From the NCBI RefSeq assembly GCF_018343795.1, contig NZ_CP074346.1, forward strand, positions 1,674,001 through 1,738,000: 64,000 bases of DNA. Direction: 5' to 3'. The DNA is from Phocoenobacter atlanticus subsp. cyclopteri (lineage in GTDB: Bacteria > Pseudomonadota > Gammaproteobacteria > Enterobacterales > Pasteurellaceae). Below, one piece after another: positions 53,980 to 62,237 of this stretch. How positions within the stretch are numbered: position 1 is the first letter of the stretch; every line of letters begins with the position of its first letter. A program made the translations under genes and the position numbers. The notes under the pieces are model-generated. The model saw nothing but the letters and a program-made list of their open reading frames with translations. It was not told the DNA's origin and did no database searches.

Positions 53980-54686
53980 GTCAACTAAAAAACTTAAAAA
54001 GATTAGATATATTAAAACACATTATGATGTTTATCTTAAATAAAAATGGTATTACAAATGAAGAGCTTATAGATGATTGGAATCCAGAAACAAAACATTG
54101 TAATTGGGATGCTGATTATTCTATATCTTGGGAAAAGGAGTTAGAAGGTGATTTAGTAAGATTATATAAGTGGATAGATTTACTAGATACTGGTGTTAGA
54201 AATAATGATAAAGAAGCAATTGGAGGAGCATTAGCAATAACAGGTTCAGTTTGTATTGATATTGGCGGTTTTTTTGATGGATTCCGAGATTCATTAGAAA
54301 AGATATTAGCTTTGAACTATCAAGGAGGAGAATTTAATTATGTGATAGAAAAACCAAATACAGAAATTAGCCAATTAGCCAATTTAGATAAACTTGATTT
54401 ATTAAGAAATCTGATGATTTATTTTATAAATAAACATAATTTTCAAATAAGTGAACTAGATATAGCTCATTGTAAAATTAGCTATTCTCATAACTGGGAA
54501 AAATATATTAGGGAAAGTTTAACAGAATTAGACAACCATATAATAAGATTAGAATCTTTTATTCAACAAGATAATAGGGAAGAAATAGGTAAAGAATTAA
54601 TGATGATCAAATCCTATTCTGTGGATTTAAGTACTCTTTTTTATTCTTTAGATAAAGATTTAGTAGAAATACTTGTAGCAGAATAG
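53976..54686 (+). CDS. Putative immunity protein 1, internally duplicated
   Basis: A 236-residue cytosolic helical protein coupled to toxin tip 1 by an ATGA overlap. The two halves are homologous. Residues 5-31 (NLKRLDILKHIMMFILNKNG...) align with 127-153 (NLDKLDLLRNLMIYFINKHN...). WEKELEGDLVRLYKWIDLL aligns with WEKYIRESLTELDNHIIRL, and both halves end in a DSLEKILA/KDLVEILV-type segment. A single immunity module thus seems to have been duplicated and diverged. I do not recognise the family. Immunity function is inferred from position. Confidence 0.65.
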   Translation: MSQLKNLKRLDILKHIMMFILNKNGITNEELIDDWNPETKHCNWDADYSISWEKELEGDLVRLYKWIDLLDTGVRNNDKEAIGGALAITGSVCIDIGGFFDGFRDSLEKILALNYQGGEFNYVIEKPNTEISQLANLDKLDLLRNLMIYFINKHNFQISELDIAHCKISYSHNWEKYIRESLTELDNHIIRLESFIQQDNREEIGKELMMIKSYSVDLSTLFYSLDKDLVEILVAE

Positions 54687-54790
54687 ATTTAGAAAAAGCC
54701 TTAACAAATAGCCTATGTTACGCTCTTGTAAATTAAAAACAAAATCGTGAAGCACGAGTGTTCGGGGCTATTATTGGGGGAGATGGTCGG
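54685..54790 (+). pseudogene. Degenerate pretoxin remnant between orphan cassettes 1 and 2
   Basis: Directly after the immunity 1 stop, the sequence matches the pretoxin segment DLEKALTNSL (compare 57638-57690). It then jumps, with a deletion of about 100 bases, to a stretch matching KQSCEAGALGAVVGEMVGDY, with extra and missing bases (a G6 run replaces G5). This is a scar of cassette insertion and decay. Confidence 0.65.
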
Positions 54791-55475
54791 TGACTATTTA
54801 GTTGAACAAGGACAAGAAGGCGATTTAACCCCAGAGGATAAAGCAAAAATTCTGAATATTGTTAAATTAACAGCAGGTTCTGTTGCTTTAGTTGTGGGTG
54901 TTGATGTTAATACAGCAACTAATAGTGCGGGAGTGGCTGTTGAGAATAATTCTTTAAAAATAGTTACTACTACATATAAAGTCGGAAAGAAAGTATTTAA
55001 GATTGCAACCAAGAAAGGCAAAGTAACGATTAAAGATTTAAAGAAAGCCTTAAAAGAAGAAGGCTTTGATATTGCTGATGATTTAATTACTTTATTTGAT
55101 GGCGAATTAACGGTAGATGATGCACTTGCTGTACTTGATTTAGTGGTAGGCACAGAGTTCAATAATCGTAAACAAAAAGTAGATATGATTATTCTCAAGC
55201 GGGGCGTAAATAAAAACCCCTATACTTTTAAAGAACTAAGTGCTATAGCAATAAAAAAAGGCTATGAGCCTAAAAAAGTAAGTGGACAAATATTACTTTA
55301 TAATAAAAAAGGTAATCCCAAATATCTAATCAGATCTAATACCAGTCATAAAGGAGATGTATTTAAAGGGTTTAATGATGAAAAATCTGCTATAAATGCA
55401 GCTAAAAGCGGACGTAGTATAGAAAACGATAGAATCGGTAGTTATGATATTCATTTAAATAAGGTAGGTAAATAA
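54747..55475 (+). CDS. Orphan toxin cassette 2: VENN fragment with Ntox21-like tip
   Basis: 242 codons from a GTG; ATG 54783 (MVGDYLVEQGQ) is an alternative start. It contains the tail of the pretoxin block, the VENN motif (GVAVENNSLKI), the shared post-VENN domain (LKKALKEEGFDIADDL) and then a distinct tip of about 95 residues from ILKRGVNKNPYTFKELSA. The tip ends in SIENDRIGSYDIHLNKVGK, a G-x-Y-D-x-x-L-x-[RK]-[IV]-G ending seen in the Ntox21/CDI toxin family. There is no secretion signal. The stop overlaps the next gene's start (TAATG), a toxin/immunity hallmark. Confidence 0.68.
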   Translation: MKHECSGLLLGEMVGDYLVEQGQEGDLTPEDKAKILNIVKLTAGSVALVVGVDVNTATNSAGVAVENNSLKIVTTTYKVGKKVFKIATKKGKVTIKDLKKALKEEGFDIADDLITLFDGELTVDDALAVLDLVVGTEFNNRKQKVDMIILKRGVNKNPYTFKELSAIAIKKGYEPKKVSGQILLYNKKGNPKYLIRSNTSHKGDVFKGFNDEKSAINAAKSGRSIENDRIGSYDIHLNKVGK

Positions 55476-56077
55476 TGGGATTTAATTTTTTTAATCTCTC
55501 TAGGTTTAAAAATGAAGTTGAGATTACTAAGTCAAGTTGGTGGGATATTGAGGATTATATTGCACAAAACGGAGTAAGTAATATCTCAGAATATCTTTCA
55601 ATTGAAGATGATTTTATAGCATTCTTAAAAGAATTTTATGATGAATTTTCAACTAAACAAAAAGATTCTTTAGGATGTGGATTTTTAGCATCTCATATTA
55701 TAGTACATACTAATATAGCAATAGTTAATGATTGTTTTTTTTATGGAATGAATAAAAAAAACGCCATTAAAAAACTATTATACATAGAGAAACAAAATAT
55801 TAATTTTTTAGAAGAAAAGGATATTATTTTCTTATTTCGGTGTTGGATTCGGGAATTATGTAATGTATATCTTTTCGATGTTAGTACAGGTAGCTTTTTA
55901 AGAGCTTCTGACTCTCCATTTTCATTTGAACTCATGCTAAAAAACTATGAGTGTAAAGATATATTCAGTGAATATCCAAATATTGGGGTATCTGTAACTA
56001 TGGATCCAGAGCATGATATCGAATATATCCCTCCTAAAAATTTTGGGGAAGTAATTACAGAATTTAAACGGCATTGA
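55475..56077 (+). CDS. Putative immunity protein 2
   Basis: A 200-residue, acidic and aromatic-rich cytosolic protein with no signal peptide, overlapping the orphan 2 toxin stop by one base. I do not recognise a family; SLGCGFLASHIIVHTNIAIV and FLFRCWIRELCNVYLF suggest a helical core. Immunity to the Ntox21-like tip is inferred only from position and coupling. The 124 bases after it are AT-rich and hold nothing I can identify. Confidence 0.6.
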   Translation: MGFNFFNLSRFKNEVEITKSSWWDIEDYIAQNGVSNISEYLSIEDDFIAFLKEFYDEFSTKQKDSLGCGFLASHIIVHTNIAIVNDCFFYGMNKKNAIKKLLYIEKQNINFLEEKDIIFLFRCWIRELCNVYLFDVSTGSFLRASDSPFSFELMLKNYECKDIFSEYPNIGVSVTMDPEHDIEYIPPKNFGEVITEFKRH

Positions 56078-56288
56078 TATTAGTATAATACATACTATTA
56101 AAAAATAAATTTTTAGTGTCTTAAGACCCTCGGATATTTACATATACACTAATCATACCTAAATTAGAACAAGTTATGTATTAGTTTGTTTTTCCTACAA
56201 ATTAGTTGCCAGTAGCGTTGGCTGTTTATCAGCAAAAGGTAAAAAGCAAAGTTGTGAAGCAGGAGCGTTAGGGGCTGCTGTTGGGGAA

Positions 56289-57032
56289 ATGGTCGGTGAC
56301 TACTTAGTTGAACAAGGACAGGAAAACAATTTAACTCCAGAAGATAAAGCAAGAATTCTAAATATTGCTAAATTAACCGCAGGCTCTGTTGCTTTGGTTG
56401 CAGGTGTTGATGTTAATGCAGCGACGAATAGTGCGGGAGTAGCGGTTGAAAATAATTCTTTAAAAATAGTTACTACTACATATAAAGTAGGAAAGAAAGT
56501 ATTTAAGATTGCAACCAAGAAAGGCAAAGTAACGATTAAAGATTTAAAGAAAGCCTTAAAAGAAGAAGGCTTTGATATTGCTGATGATTTAATTACTTTA
56601 TTTGATGGTGAATTAACAATAGAGGATGGATTTGCTGTACTTGATTTAGTGGTGGGTACAGAGCTCAATAATGCTAATAAAGGAAAGGCGGCTACAAAAA
56701 TAAAAGAGATTTTTAGTAAATCTATGAATAATACGGCTCTCATTGGGCAAAGTTTTGGTAAAGTTGGTACGGTTGTTCATAAGCCAAATATAAATATTAC
56801 ACAATTAACAGATCATTATATTAAACAAAAGTTAACTAGAGGAGTAACTTCAGAAATGGTTATGAAAGCCGTTAAAAATCCTAAAGTTGTTCTGAAACAA
56901 AGCAGTGGAAATCATTTATATCTTACTACAGAAACAGCTGTTGTTTTAAATTCTCAAGGAAAAATTATCACGACTTATAGTAAAGATTATTTTGATAATA
57001 CTATAAAAACAATCTTAGGAGTTTCTAAATGA
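56289..57032 (+). CDS. Orphan toxin cassette 3: VENN fragment with BECR/DUF4258-like tip
   Basis: 247 codons from ATG 56289 (MVGDYLVEQGQENN); homology to the pretoxin block is open in frame from about 56202 (KLVASSVGCLSAKGKKQSC). VENN (GVAVENNSLKI) and the shared post-VENN domain follow in one intact frame through GKAATKIKEIFSKSMNN. The tip (about 165-247) reads DHYIKQKLTRGVTSEMVMKA, VKNPKVVLKQSSGNHLYL and GKIITTYSKDYFDNTIKTIL. This His-x-x-x-(K/R)...RG layout with a late TTYS strand resembles small BECR-fold or DUF4258-type RNase toxins. Stop and immunity start overlap (ATGA). Confidence 0.65.
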   Translation: MVGDYLVEQGQENNLTPEDKARILNIAKLTAGSVALVAGVDVNAATNSAGVAVENNSLKIVTTTYKVGKKVFKIATKKGKVTIKDLKKALKEEGFDIADDLITLFDGELTIEDGFAVLDLVVGTELNNANKGKAATKIKEIFSKSMNNTALIGQSFGKVGTVVHKPNINITQLTDHYIKQKLTRGVTSEMVMKAVKNPKVVLKQSSGNHLYLTTETAVVLNSQGKIITTYSKDYFDNTIKTILGVSK

Positions 57033-57286
57033 TAAATTTAAAAGATTTGAAAAAGATACTTTTTGAAGAATGGGATCCGATAGGAATAAACTCAAATAAT
57101 CTACTTTTCGATGAATATGATGAATATGCTAAAAGTCTCTATAAAGTTTTAGCTAAAAACGATATTAGTAGTCATCAAATTATAGCTTTATTAAATCATT
57201 TTGAGTCTAATATTGGAACAAGTTCTACTCTAATTCAAAAAAAACAAACAGCAGATAAGATTCTGGCTTGTAACAGAAAGAGTTAA
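57029..57286 (+). CDS. Putative immunity protein 3 (DUF1871-like)
   Basis: An 85-residue protein coupled to orphan toxin 3 by an ATGA overlap. The pattern EEWDPIGIN...FDEYDEYAKSLYKVL...HFESNIG resembles small DUF1871-type proteins often found next to toxins. Short, acidic and cytosolic. Immunity role inferred from position. Confidence 0.6.
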   Translation: MINLKDLKKILFEEWDPIGINSNNLLFDEYDEYAKSLYKVLAKNDISSHQIIALLNHFESNIGTSSTLIQKKQTADKILACNRKS

Positions 57287-57313
57287 ATTATATAACTGAG
57301 GGCTTTAAAGTAA

Positions 57314-58024
57314 AGAGGCACAGGGACGGGAATTGGTACTTCATTATTAGGTACAACAACCGTATTAGGAAGTGCGGTTGTAAATGCTACTTTTGCAAAC
57401 CTTGCCTCTCAAGCATCCATTAGCCTTATTAATAACAAAGGAGATATAACCCGAACTCTAAAAGATTTAGGGCATAGTGAAACTGTAAGAGGAATGGCAA
57501 CCGCGGCATTAACCGCAGGTATTGGTGAAAAACTAAATATCACCAGTATGGGAGATGGCTTTGCTGGTGATTTAGCTAATGGTGTAGCAACGGGTGTGAG
57601 CAATGCACTGGTTGATGTAGCTATTAACGGTACAGATTTAGAAAAAGCCTTAACTAATAGCCTGCGAGCTGCATTAGTTAATGTCGTTTCAGCTAAAGTG
57701 TTTACAAAAGTAGTTAAACCAATAGATGCGGAAGATTTTGCCAGCAATCTCGCCCATAAATTAGTGGCTGGAGGAGTATGCTGTTTATCCGCAAAAGGCA
57801 ATAAACAAAGCTGTGAAGCAGGAACATTAGGAGCTGTTGTTGGGGAGATGGTCGGTGACTATTTAGTTGAACAAGGACAAGAAGGCAATTTAACCCCAGA
57901 AGATAAAGCTAAAATTCTGAATATTGCTAAATTAACTGCAGGTTCCGTTGCTTTGGTTGTTGATGTTGATGTTGATGTTGATGTTAATACTGCAACCAAT
58001 AGTGCAAAGATTGTATTAATTTAA
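57314..58024 (+). pseudogene. Terminal orphan pretoxin fragment (cassette 4, no toxin)
   Basis: Open after a TAA at about 57311, with the first ATG at 57494 (176 codons to 58024). It repeats the DUF637-like pretoxin block (GTSLLGTTTVLGSAV to GEMVGDYLVEQGQEGN) but with more divergence than copies A and B (for example CCLSAKGNKQSCEAGT). The reading VVDVDVDVDVNTATNSAKIVLI shows a (TGATGT)4 expansion and loss of VENN and everything after it. No toxin tip or immunity gene follows; the next gene is rsmB. Probably the worn distal end of the array. Confidence 0.75.
57961..57984 (+). repeat. (TGATGT)4 hexanucleotide tract
   Basis: Four TGATGT units give a Val-Asp repeat. The other orphan copies have a single Val-Asp at this place (VVGVDVNTAT), so the tract has expanded by slippage. 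Frame is preserved. Confidence 0.85.
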
Positions 58025-58133
58025 TTAATTAATACTTTTACAAAAAATCACTAAAATCTTACCGCTATAATTCAACCTAAAAAAATGGTAAAGTTACCAG
58101 CCAAAAATCGTAATAAATTTAGATCGAGTTTTA

Positions 58134-59441
58134 ATGAAAAAACAATCATCTCGTGCTGTGGCAGCACAACTTATTTTACAAGTACTAGACAAAGGACAAT
58201 CCCTTTCGGCATTAATGGTAGAAGCTCAACCTAAATTAGCAGAAAAAGATATTCCTTTTGTACAAGAAATTACCTTTGGGGTATGTCGTGTACTACCTCG
58301 CTTAGAATGGGTTATTCGCTTATTAGTGACCAAGCCATTGAAAGGTAAAACACGCTTGGTACATTGCTTATTATTGGTGGGTTTATACCAAATTTTATAT
58401 ATGCGAGTGCCTACTCACGCGGCAGTAGGTGAAGTAGTTAATGCGAGTAAAGAATTAAAGTTACAGAGTTTTAAAGGGTTAATCAACGGTGTGTTACGTC
58501 AGTTTTTGCGTGAGCAGGAAAGCATTTTAGCGAAGGTCGATAAGAACTGGCAAACCAATCACCCTGAATGGTTTGTGAATAAGTTGAAAAAAGCCTATCC
58601 AAATTGGCGAGAAATTGTTGATGCCAATAATGAACGTCCGCCAATGTGGTTGCGAGTAAACACTCAGCATACAACCAGAGATGAATATGCGGTACGATTA
58701 AATGAAAATTTTGCAAAAATTGATAAAGATGTCACCGCTTGTTGCGTGCCTGATTGTGCGATTATGCTCAATAATCCTGTGGCGGTGTCAAGCTTACCAG
58801 ATTTTGAGAAAGGCTTTGTGACAGTACAAGACGGACACGCGCAATGGTCAGCGAAGTTACTTGAACCACAAAATGATGAATTGATTTTAGACGCTTGTGC
58901 CGCACCGGGTGGCAAAACGACCCATATTTTAGAGCAAACACCGCAAGCTAACGTGATTGCCTTAGATATTGAAAAAAATCGCTTAAAACGTGTGAGCGAG
59001 AACTTACAACGTTTAAATCAAACCGCAACTGTGATTTGTGGCGATGCAAGTCAGCCTGATTTATGGTTAGAAAAAGAGCTAATGTTTGATCGTATTTTAT
59101 TAGATGTGCCTTGTTCCGCAACGGGAATTATTCGCCGACACCCTGATATTAAATGGTTACGTAAAGAGAGTGATATTGCGGAGTTAGTGAAATTACAGAC
59201 GAAAATCCTCAATGCAATGTGGCAACGTTTAAAACCAAACGGCACGCTACTTTATGCAACCTGTTCGATTTTACCTGATGAAAATAGCGAACAAATTCAA
59301 CGTTTTGTAGAAAATACCGCTAATGCTAAACTGGTTGAAATGGATTTTAATGGTGAAAAGGTTACAATGAAACAGTTTTTCCCGAACGCACAAGGTGGCG
59401 ATGGTTTCTTTTATGCGAAGTTAATAAAAACAGATAATTAA
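58134..59441 (+). CDS. rsmB: 16S rRNA (cytosine-967-C5) methyltransferase RsmB
   Basis: A 435-residue enzyme methylating C967 of 16S rRNA. An N-terminal NusB-like RNA-binding domain (about 1-140, [19 protein letters not shown]) is followed by the Rossmann methyltransferase: SAM motif [26 protein letters not shown], motif [23 protein letters not shown] and motif [15 protein letters not shown] with the catalytic Cys. It contains two USSs in inverted orientation. First core gene after the toxin island, 110 bases downstream of the last fragment. Confidence 0.96.
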   Translation: MKKQSSRAVAAQLILQVLDKGQSLSALMVEAQPKLAEKDIPFVQEITFGVCRVLPRLEWVIRLLVTKPLKGKTRLVHCLLLVGLYQILYMRVPTHAAVGEVVNASKELKLQSFKGLINGVLRQFLREQESILAKVDKNWQTNHPEWFVNKLKKAYPNWREIVDANNERPPMWLRVNTQHTTRDEYAVRLNENFAKIDKDVTACCVPDCAIMLNNPVAVSSLPDFEKGFVTVQDGHAQWSAKLLEPQNDELILDACAAPGGKTTHILEQTPQANVIALDIEKNRLKRVSENLQRLNQTATVICGDASQPDLWLEKELMFDRILLDVPCSATGIIRRHPDIKWLRKESDIAELVKLQTKILNAMWQRLKPNGTLLYATCSILPDENSEQIQRFVENTANAKLVEMDFNGEKVTMKQFFPNAQGGDGFFYAKLIKTDN

Positions 59442-59450
59442 AGAGTTATT

Positions 59451-60824
59451 ATGAAAATTATAATTTTAGGTGCAGGACAAGTGGGTTCAAGCCTTGCGGA
59501 GAACCTTGTAAGAGATAATGAAATTACCATTATTGACGATGATGAAACGATGTTAGCAGGCTTACAAGCTAAACACGATTTGCAGGTTATTCAAGGCAAC
59601 GGTGCGTCACCTCGTATTTTACGAGAAGCTGGGGCAAGCGATGCGGATTTGTTGGTGGCGGTGACGAATAGTGATGATACCAATATGATTGCGTGCCAAA
59701 TTGCTTATACACTATTTAAAATTCCGACTAAGCTGGCTCGTATTCGCAATCCTGATTATGTGCGTGAACGTGATATTTTATTTAGTAACAAAGTATTACC
59801 TATCGATCATATTATCGCACCTGAATTATTGATTACCGAGCAAATTTTCCAACTAATTGATTATTCTGGGGCATTACAAATCGCTCATTTTGCGGATAAT
59901 AAAGTGTCACTAGTCAGTATTAAAGCCTATTATGGTGGTCCTTTGGTTGGTTATCCAATTTCTGCACTAAAAGAGCACTTACCTCATATTGAGGCACGTA
60001 TTGTTTCTATTATTCGTCAAGGACGAACCATTGTGCCACAAGCAACCACTATTATTGAAGCGGATGATGACGTTTTCTTTATGTGTGAAAAAGTGCATAT
60101 AAAAGCAATAATGAGTGAACTACAACGCCTCGAAAAACAACCAAAGCGTATTATGATTGTGGGGGGAGGTGATATTGCGACCAAGCTCGCCAATTCCCTA
60201 GAAAATCAATGTAGTGTAAAACTGATTGAAGAAAATCCTGAAAAAGCGGAATTGCTTGCTGAAAAATTATCAAAAACATTGGTATTAAATGGTAAAGCCT
60301 CCGATCGTGAACTTTTATTTGAAGAACATATTGAAAATATTGATCTTTTCCTAGCCTTAACAGAAGACGATGAAACCAATATTATGTCAGCATTGTTGGC
60401 AAAACGAATGGGGGCGAAGAAAACCCTTGTACTCGTGCAACGCAATGTGTATTTAGACTTAATTCAAGGTGGTGCAATTGATTTGGTGATCTCGCCACAG
60501 CAAACCACCATTTCAACCTTGCTCACTCATGTAAGACGAGGTGACATAGTGAAAGTCGCCTCACTTAATCAAGGAATGGTTGAGGGTTTAGAAATTATTG
60601 CTCATGGTGATGAAGAAACCTCAAAAGTGGTTGGCAAAGAAATTAAAGAGCTGAAATTACCATCAGGGGCAGTGGTTGGGGCGATTGTGCGTAATGATGA
60701 AGTGTTGATTGCTCATAAATCGATAAAAATTGAGGCAGAAGATCATTTAATTTTATTCTTAAATGATCAACGTCAAGTGGAAGATATTGAAAAACTATTC
60801 CAATTAAGTGCGACTTTCTTATAA
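59451..60824 (+). CDS. trkA: Trk system potassium uptake regulator TrkA
   Basis: A 457-residue cytosolic NAD-binding regulator of Trk K+ channels. Two tandem RCK halves, each starting with a Rossmann motif (MKIIILGAGQVGSSLAENL at residue 1 and RIMIVGGGDIATKLANSL near 233) and ending in a RCK_C domain. Nine bases after rsmB, matching the common rsmB-trkA operon. Confidence 0.96.
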   Translation: MKIIILGAGQVGSSLAENLVRDNEITIIDDDETMLAGLQAKHDLQVIQGNGASPRILREAGASDADLLVAVTNSDDTNMIACQIAYTLFKIPTKLARIRNPDYVRERDILFSNKVLPIDHIIAPELLITEQIFQLIDYSGALQIAHFADNKVSLVSIKAYYGGPLVGYPISALKEHLPHIEARIVSIIRQGRTIVPQATTIIEADDDVFFMCEKVHIKAIMSELQRLEKQPKRIMIVGGGDIATKLANSLENQCSVKLIEENPEKAELLAEKLSKTLVLNGKASDRELLFEEHIENIDLFLALTEDDETNIMSALLAKRMGAKKTLVLVQRNVYLDLIQGGAIDLVISPQQTTISTLLTHVRRGDIVKVASLNQGMVEGLEIIAHGDEETSKVVGKEIKELKLPSGAVVGAIVRNDEVLIAHKSIKIEAEDHLILFLNDQRQVEDIEKLFQLSATFL

Positions 60825-60841
60825 AAACAGGTAAAAAGCTG

Positions 60842-61543
60842 ATGCAATCTGACCGCTTGGAAATTGTCTTTGCTCGTAATGATGAATATTTATGGGCGAA
60901 TGATGTGCCAGCGGTCGATGAAAGTCTAAATACTCGCCAAATCCAGAAATGGAAAAGTCGCCAGACAGCTCGTTTTCTTTTGACACAACTTTTTGAAAAA
61001 TATCAATTAGATCTCAATTTGCTGAATAATATTCAAAAAACATCAACAGGTCGTCCTTTTGTGACAGATGAACGTATTGATTTTAATATTAGTCATTCAG
61101 GTGATTGGGTTGCTGTGATTTTTAGTTATTCTAGCCATAAAAAAGTGGTAGGCATTGATATTGAAGCCCCAAAAAAAACACGTCGCTATAAAGCCTTGTT
61201 AGACTATTATGCGAGTGAATTAGAAAAAGACTATTTATTAAAAGATCCTGATAAGTTAGTTGAGCATTTTTATCTCAGCTGGTGCTTACGAGAAGCAATC
61301 TTGAAATCACAAGGCGTGGGCATTGTTAAATTACGAGAGGTCAGTCATTCGCCTACTCAGAAAACTATTGAGTGTAAATATTGTCCCACAGGCAGATTAC
61401 ACTTTTTCAACCAGTTACCTTTTTATTTGTGCTATTTTTTTGAAGGTTCAGCTGTGCCTGAAATCTCACAATATCATCAAGGAAATTTGCAAAAAATAGA
61501 AAAAATATTACCGCTTGTATATCAAGTTAATAAGGAGAAATAA
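60842..61543 (+). CDS. 4'-phosphopantetheinyl transferase (Sfp-like)
   Basis: A 233-residue transferase that activates acyl carrier proteins with phosphopantetheine from CoA. Sfp-type motifs: STGRPFV, INFNISHSG-like DFNISHSGDWVAV, the Mg-binding VGIDIE (Asp106, Glu108) and WCLREAILKSQG (Arg-Glu-Ala in place of the usual Lys-Glu-Ala). Resembles the Haemophilus stand-alone PPTase. Its ATG opens with a USS (around 60851), and another lies near its 3' end. It overlaps the next gene by one base. Confidence 0.85.
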   Translation: MQSDRLEIVFARNDEYLWANDVPAVDESLNTRQIQKWKSRQTARFLLTQLFEKYQLDLNLLNNIQKTSTGRPFVTDERIDFNISHSGDWVAVIFSYSSHKKVVGIDIEAPKKTRRYKALLDYYASELEKDYLLKDPDKLVEHFYLSWCLREAILKSQGVGIVKLREVSHSPTQKTIECKYCPTGRLHFFNQLPFYLCYFFEGSAVPEISQYHQGNLQKIEKILPLVYQVNKEK

Positions 61544-62157
61544 TGAGTAAAGTTTTACAATTTAATCAAAAAGATATTGAAATCTTACGTGAAGAAACTG
61601 TTTATAAAGGGCATTTTGAACTCAAAAAAGTGTTCTTTCGCCATAAACTTTATGCAGGTGGAATGAGTGGTGAAGTGTGTCGAGAACTTTTAATGAAAGG
61701 TGCAGCCTCTGCTTTAATTGCTTATGATCCCGTTAAAGATAATGTGGTCTTAATTGAACAAGTTAGAATTGGTGCTTATGAACCTGAAAGTAAAAAATCA
61801 CCGTGGTTATTAGAATTGATCGCAGGAATGATAGATACCGATGAAAGCCCTGAAGAAGTCGCTATCCGTGAAAGTAAGGAAGAAGCTGGCTTAACAGTAG
61901 AAAACATTCAACACGCCTTAACGGTTTGGGATAGCCCAGGGGGAATGGCAGAAAAATTACATATTTATTTAGGATTAGTAGATACAACTAATGTCGGTGG
62001 AATCTATGGCTTAGAAGAAGAAAATGAAGATATTTTGGTGCATATTGTCTCGCGTGAAATAGCCTATCAATGGATAGAAGAAGGCAAGATCGATAATGTA
62101 ATTGCTGTTCTAGGATTGCAGTGGTTACAGTTAAATTATCACAAATTTAGAAAATAA
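61543..62157 (+). CDS. nudF: ADP-ribose pyrophosphatase (Nudix)
   Basis: A 204-residue Nudix hydrolase splitting ADP-ribose into AMP and ribose-5-phosphate. The Nudix box fits the G-x5-E-x7-REUxEExGU pattern, from GMIDTDESPEEV to RESKEEAGL. The pattern VVLIEQVRIGAYE and WLLELIAGMID and the proline-containing WDSPGGMAEKLHIYLG indicate the ADPRase subgroup. Start overlaps the PPTase stop (TAATG). Confidence 0.93.
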   Translation: MSKVLQFNQKDIEILREETVYKGHFELKKVFFRHKLYAGGMSGEVCRELLMKGAASALIAYDPVKDNVVLIEQVRIGAYEPESKKSPWLLELIAGMIDTDESPEEVAIRESKEEAGLTVENIQHALTVWDSPGGMAEKLHIYLGLVDTTNVGGIYGLEEENEDILVHIVSREIAYQWIEEGKIDNVIAVLGLQWLQLNYHKFRK

Positions 62158-62237
62158 ATAAGATTTAGTTCACAAATTTAAACATTTCTTGCTGATTTTT
62201 TTTATGAAATAGGTAAAGTAGTTACACTTTATTTTTA

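Noticed and set aside
56078-56201. Possible small gene or RNA between immunity 2 and orphan 3
   Set aside because: The stretch is AT-rich with no start, ribosome-binding site or stable structure that I can support.
49409-57801. Three nearly identical antisense frames of 130 codons (49409-49801, 52810-53202, 57409-57801)
   Set aside because: They are reverse-strand shadows of the repeated pretoxin block; their conservation follows from the sense repeat, and they lack plausible start signals.
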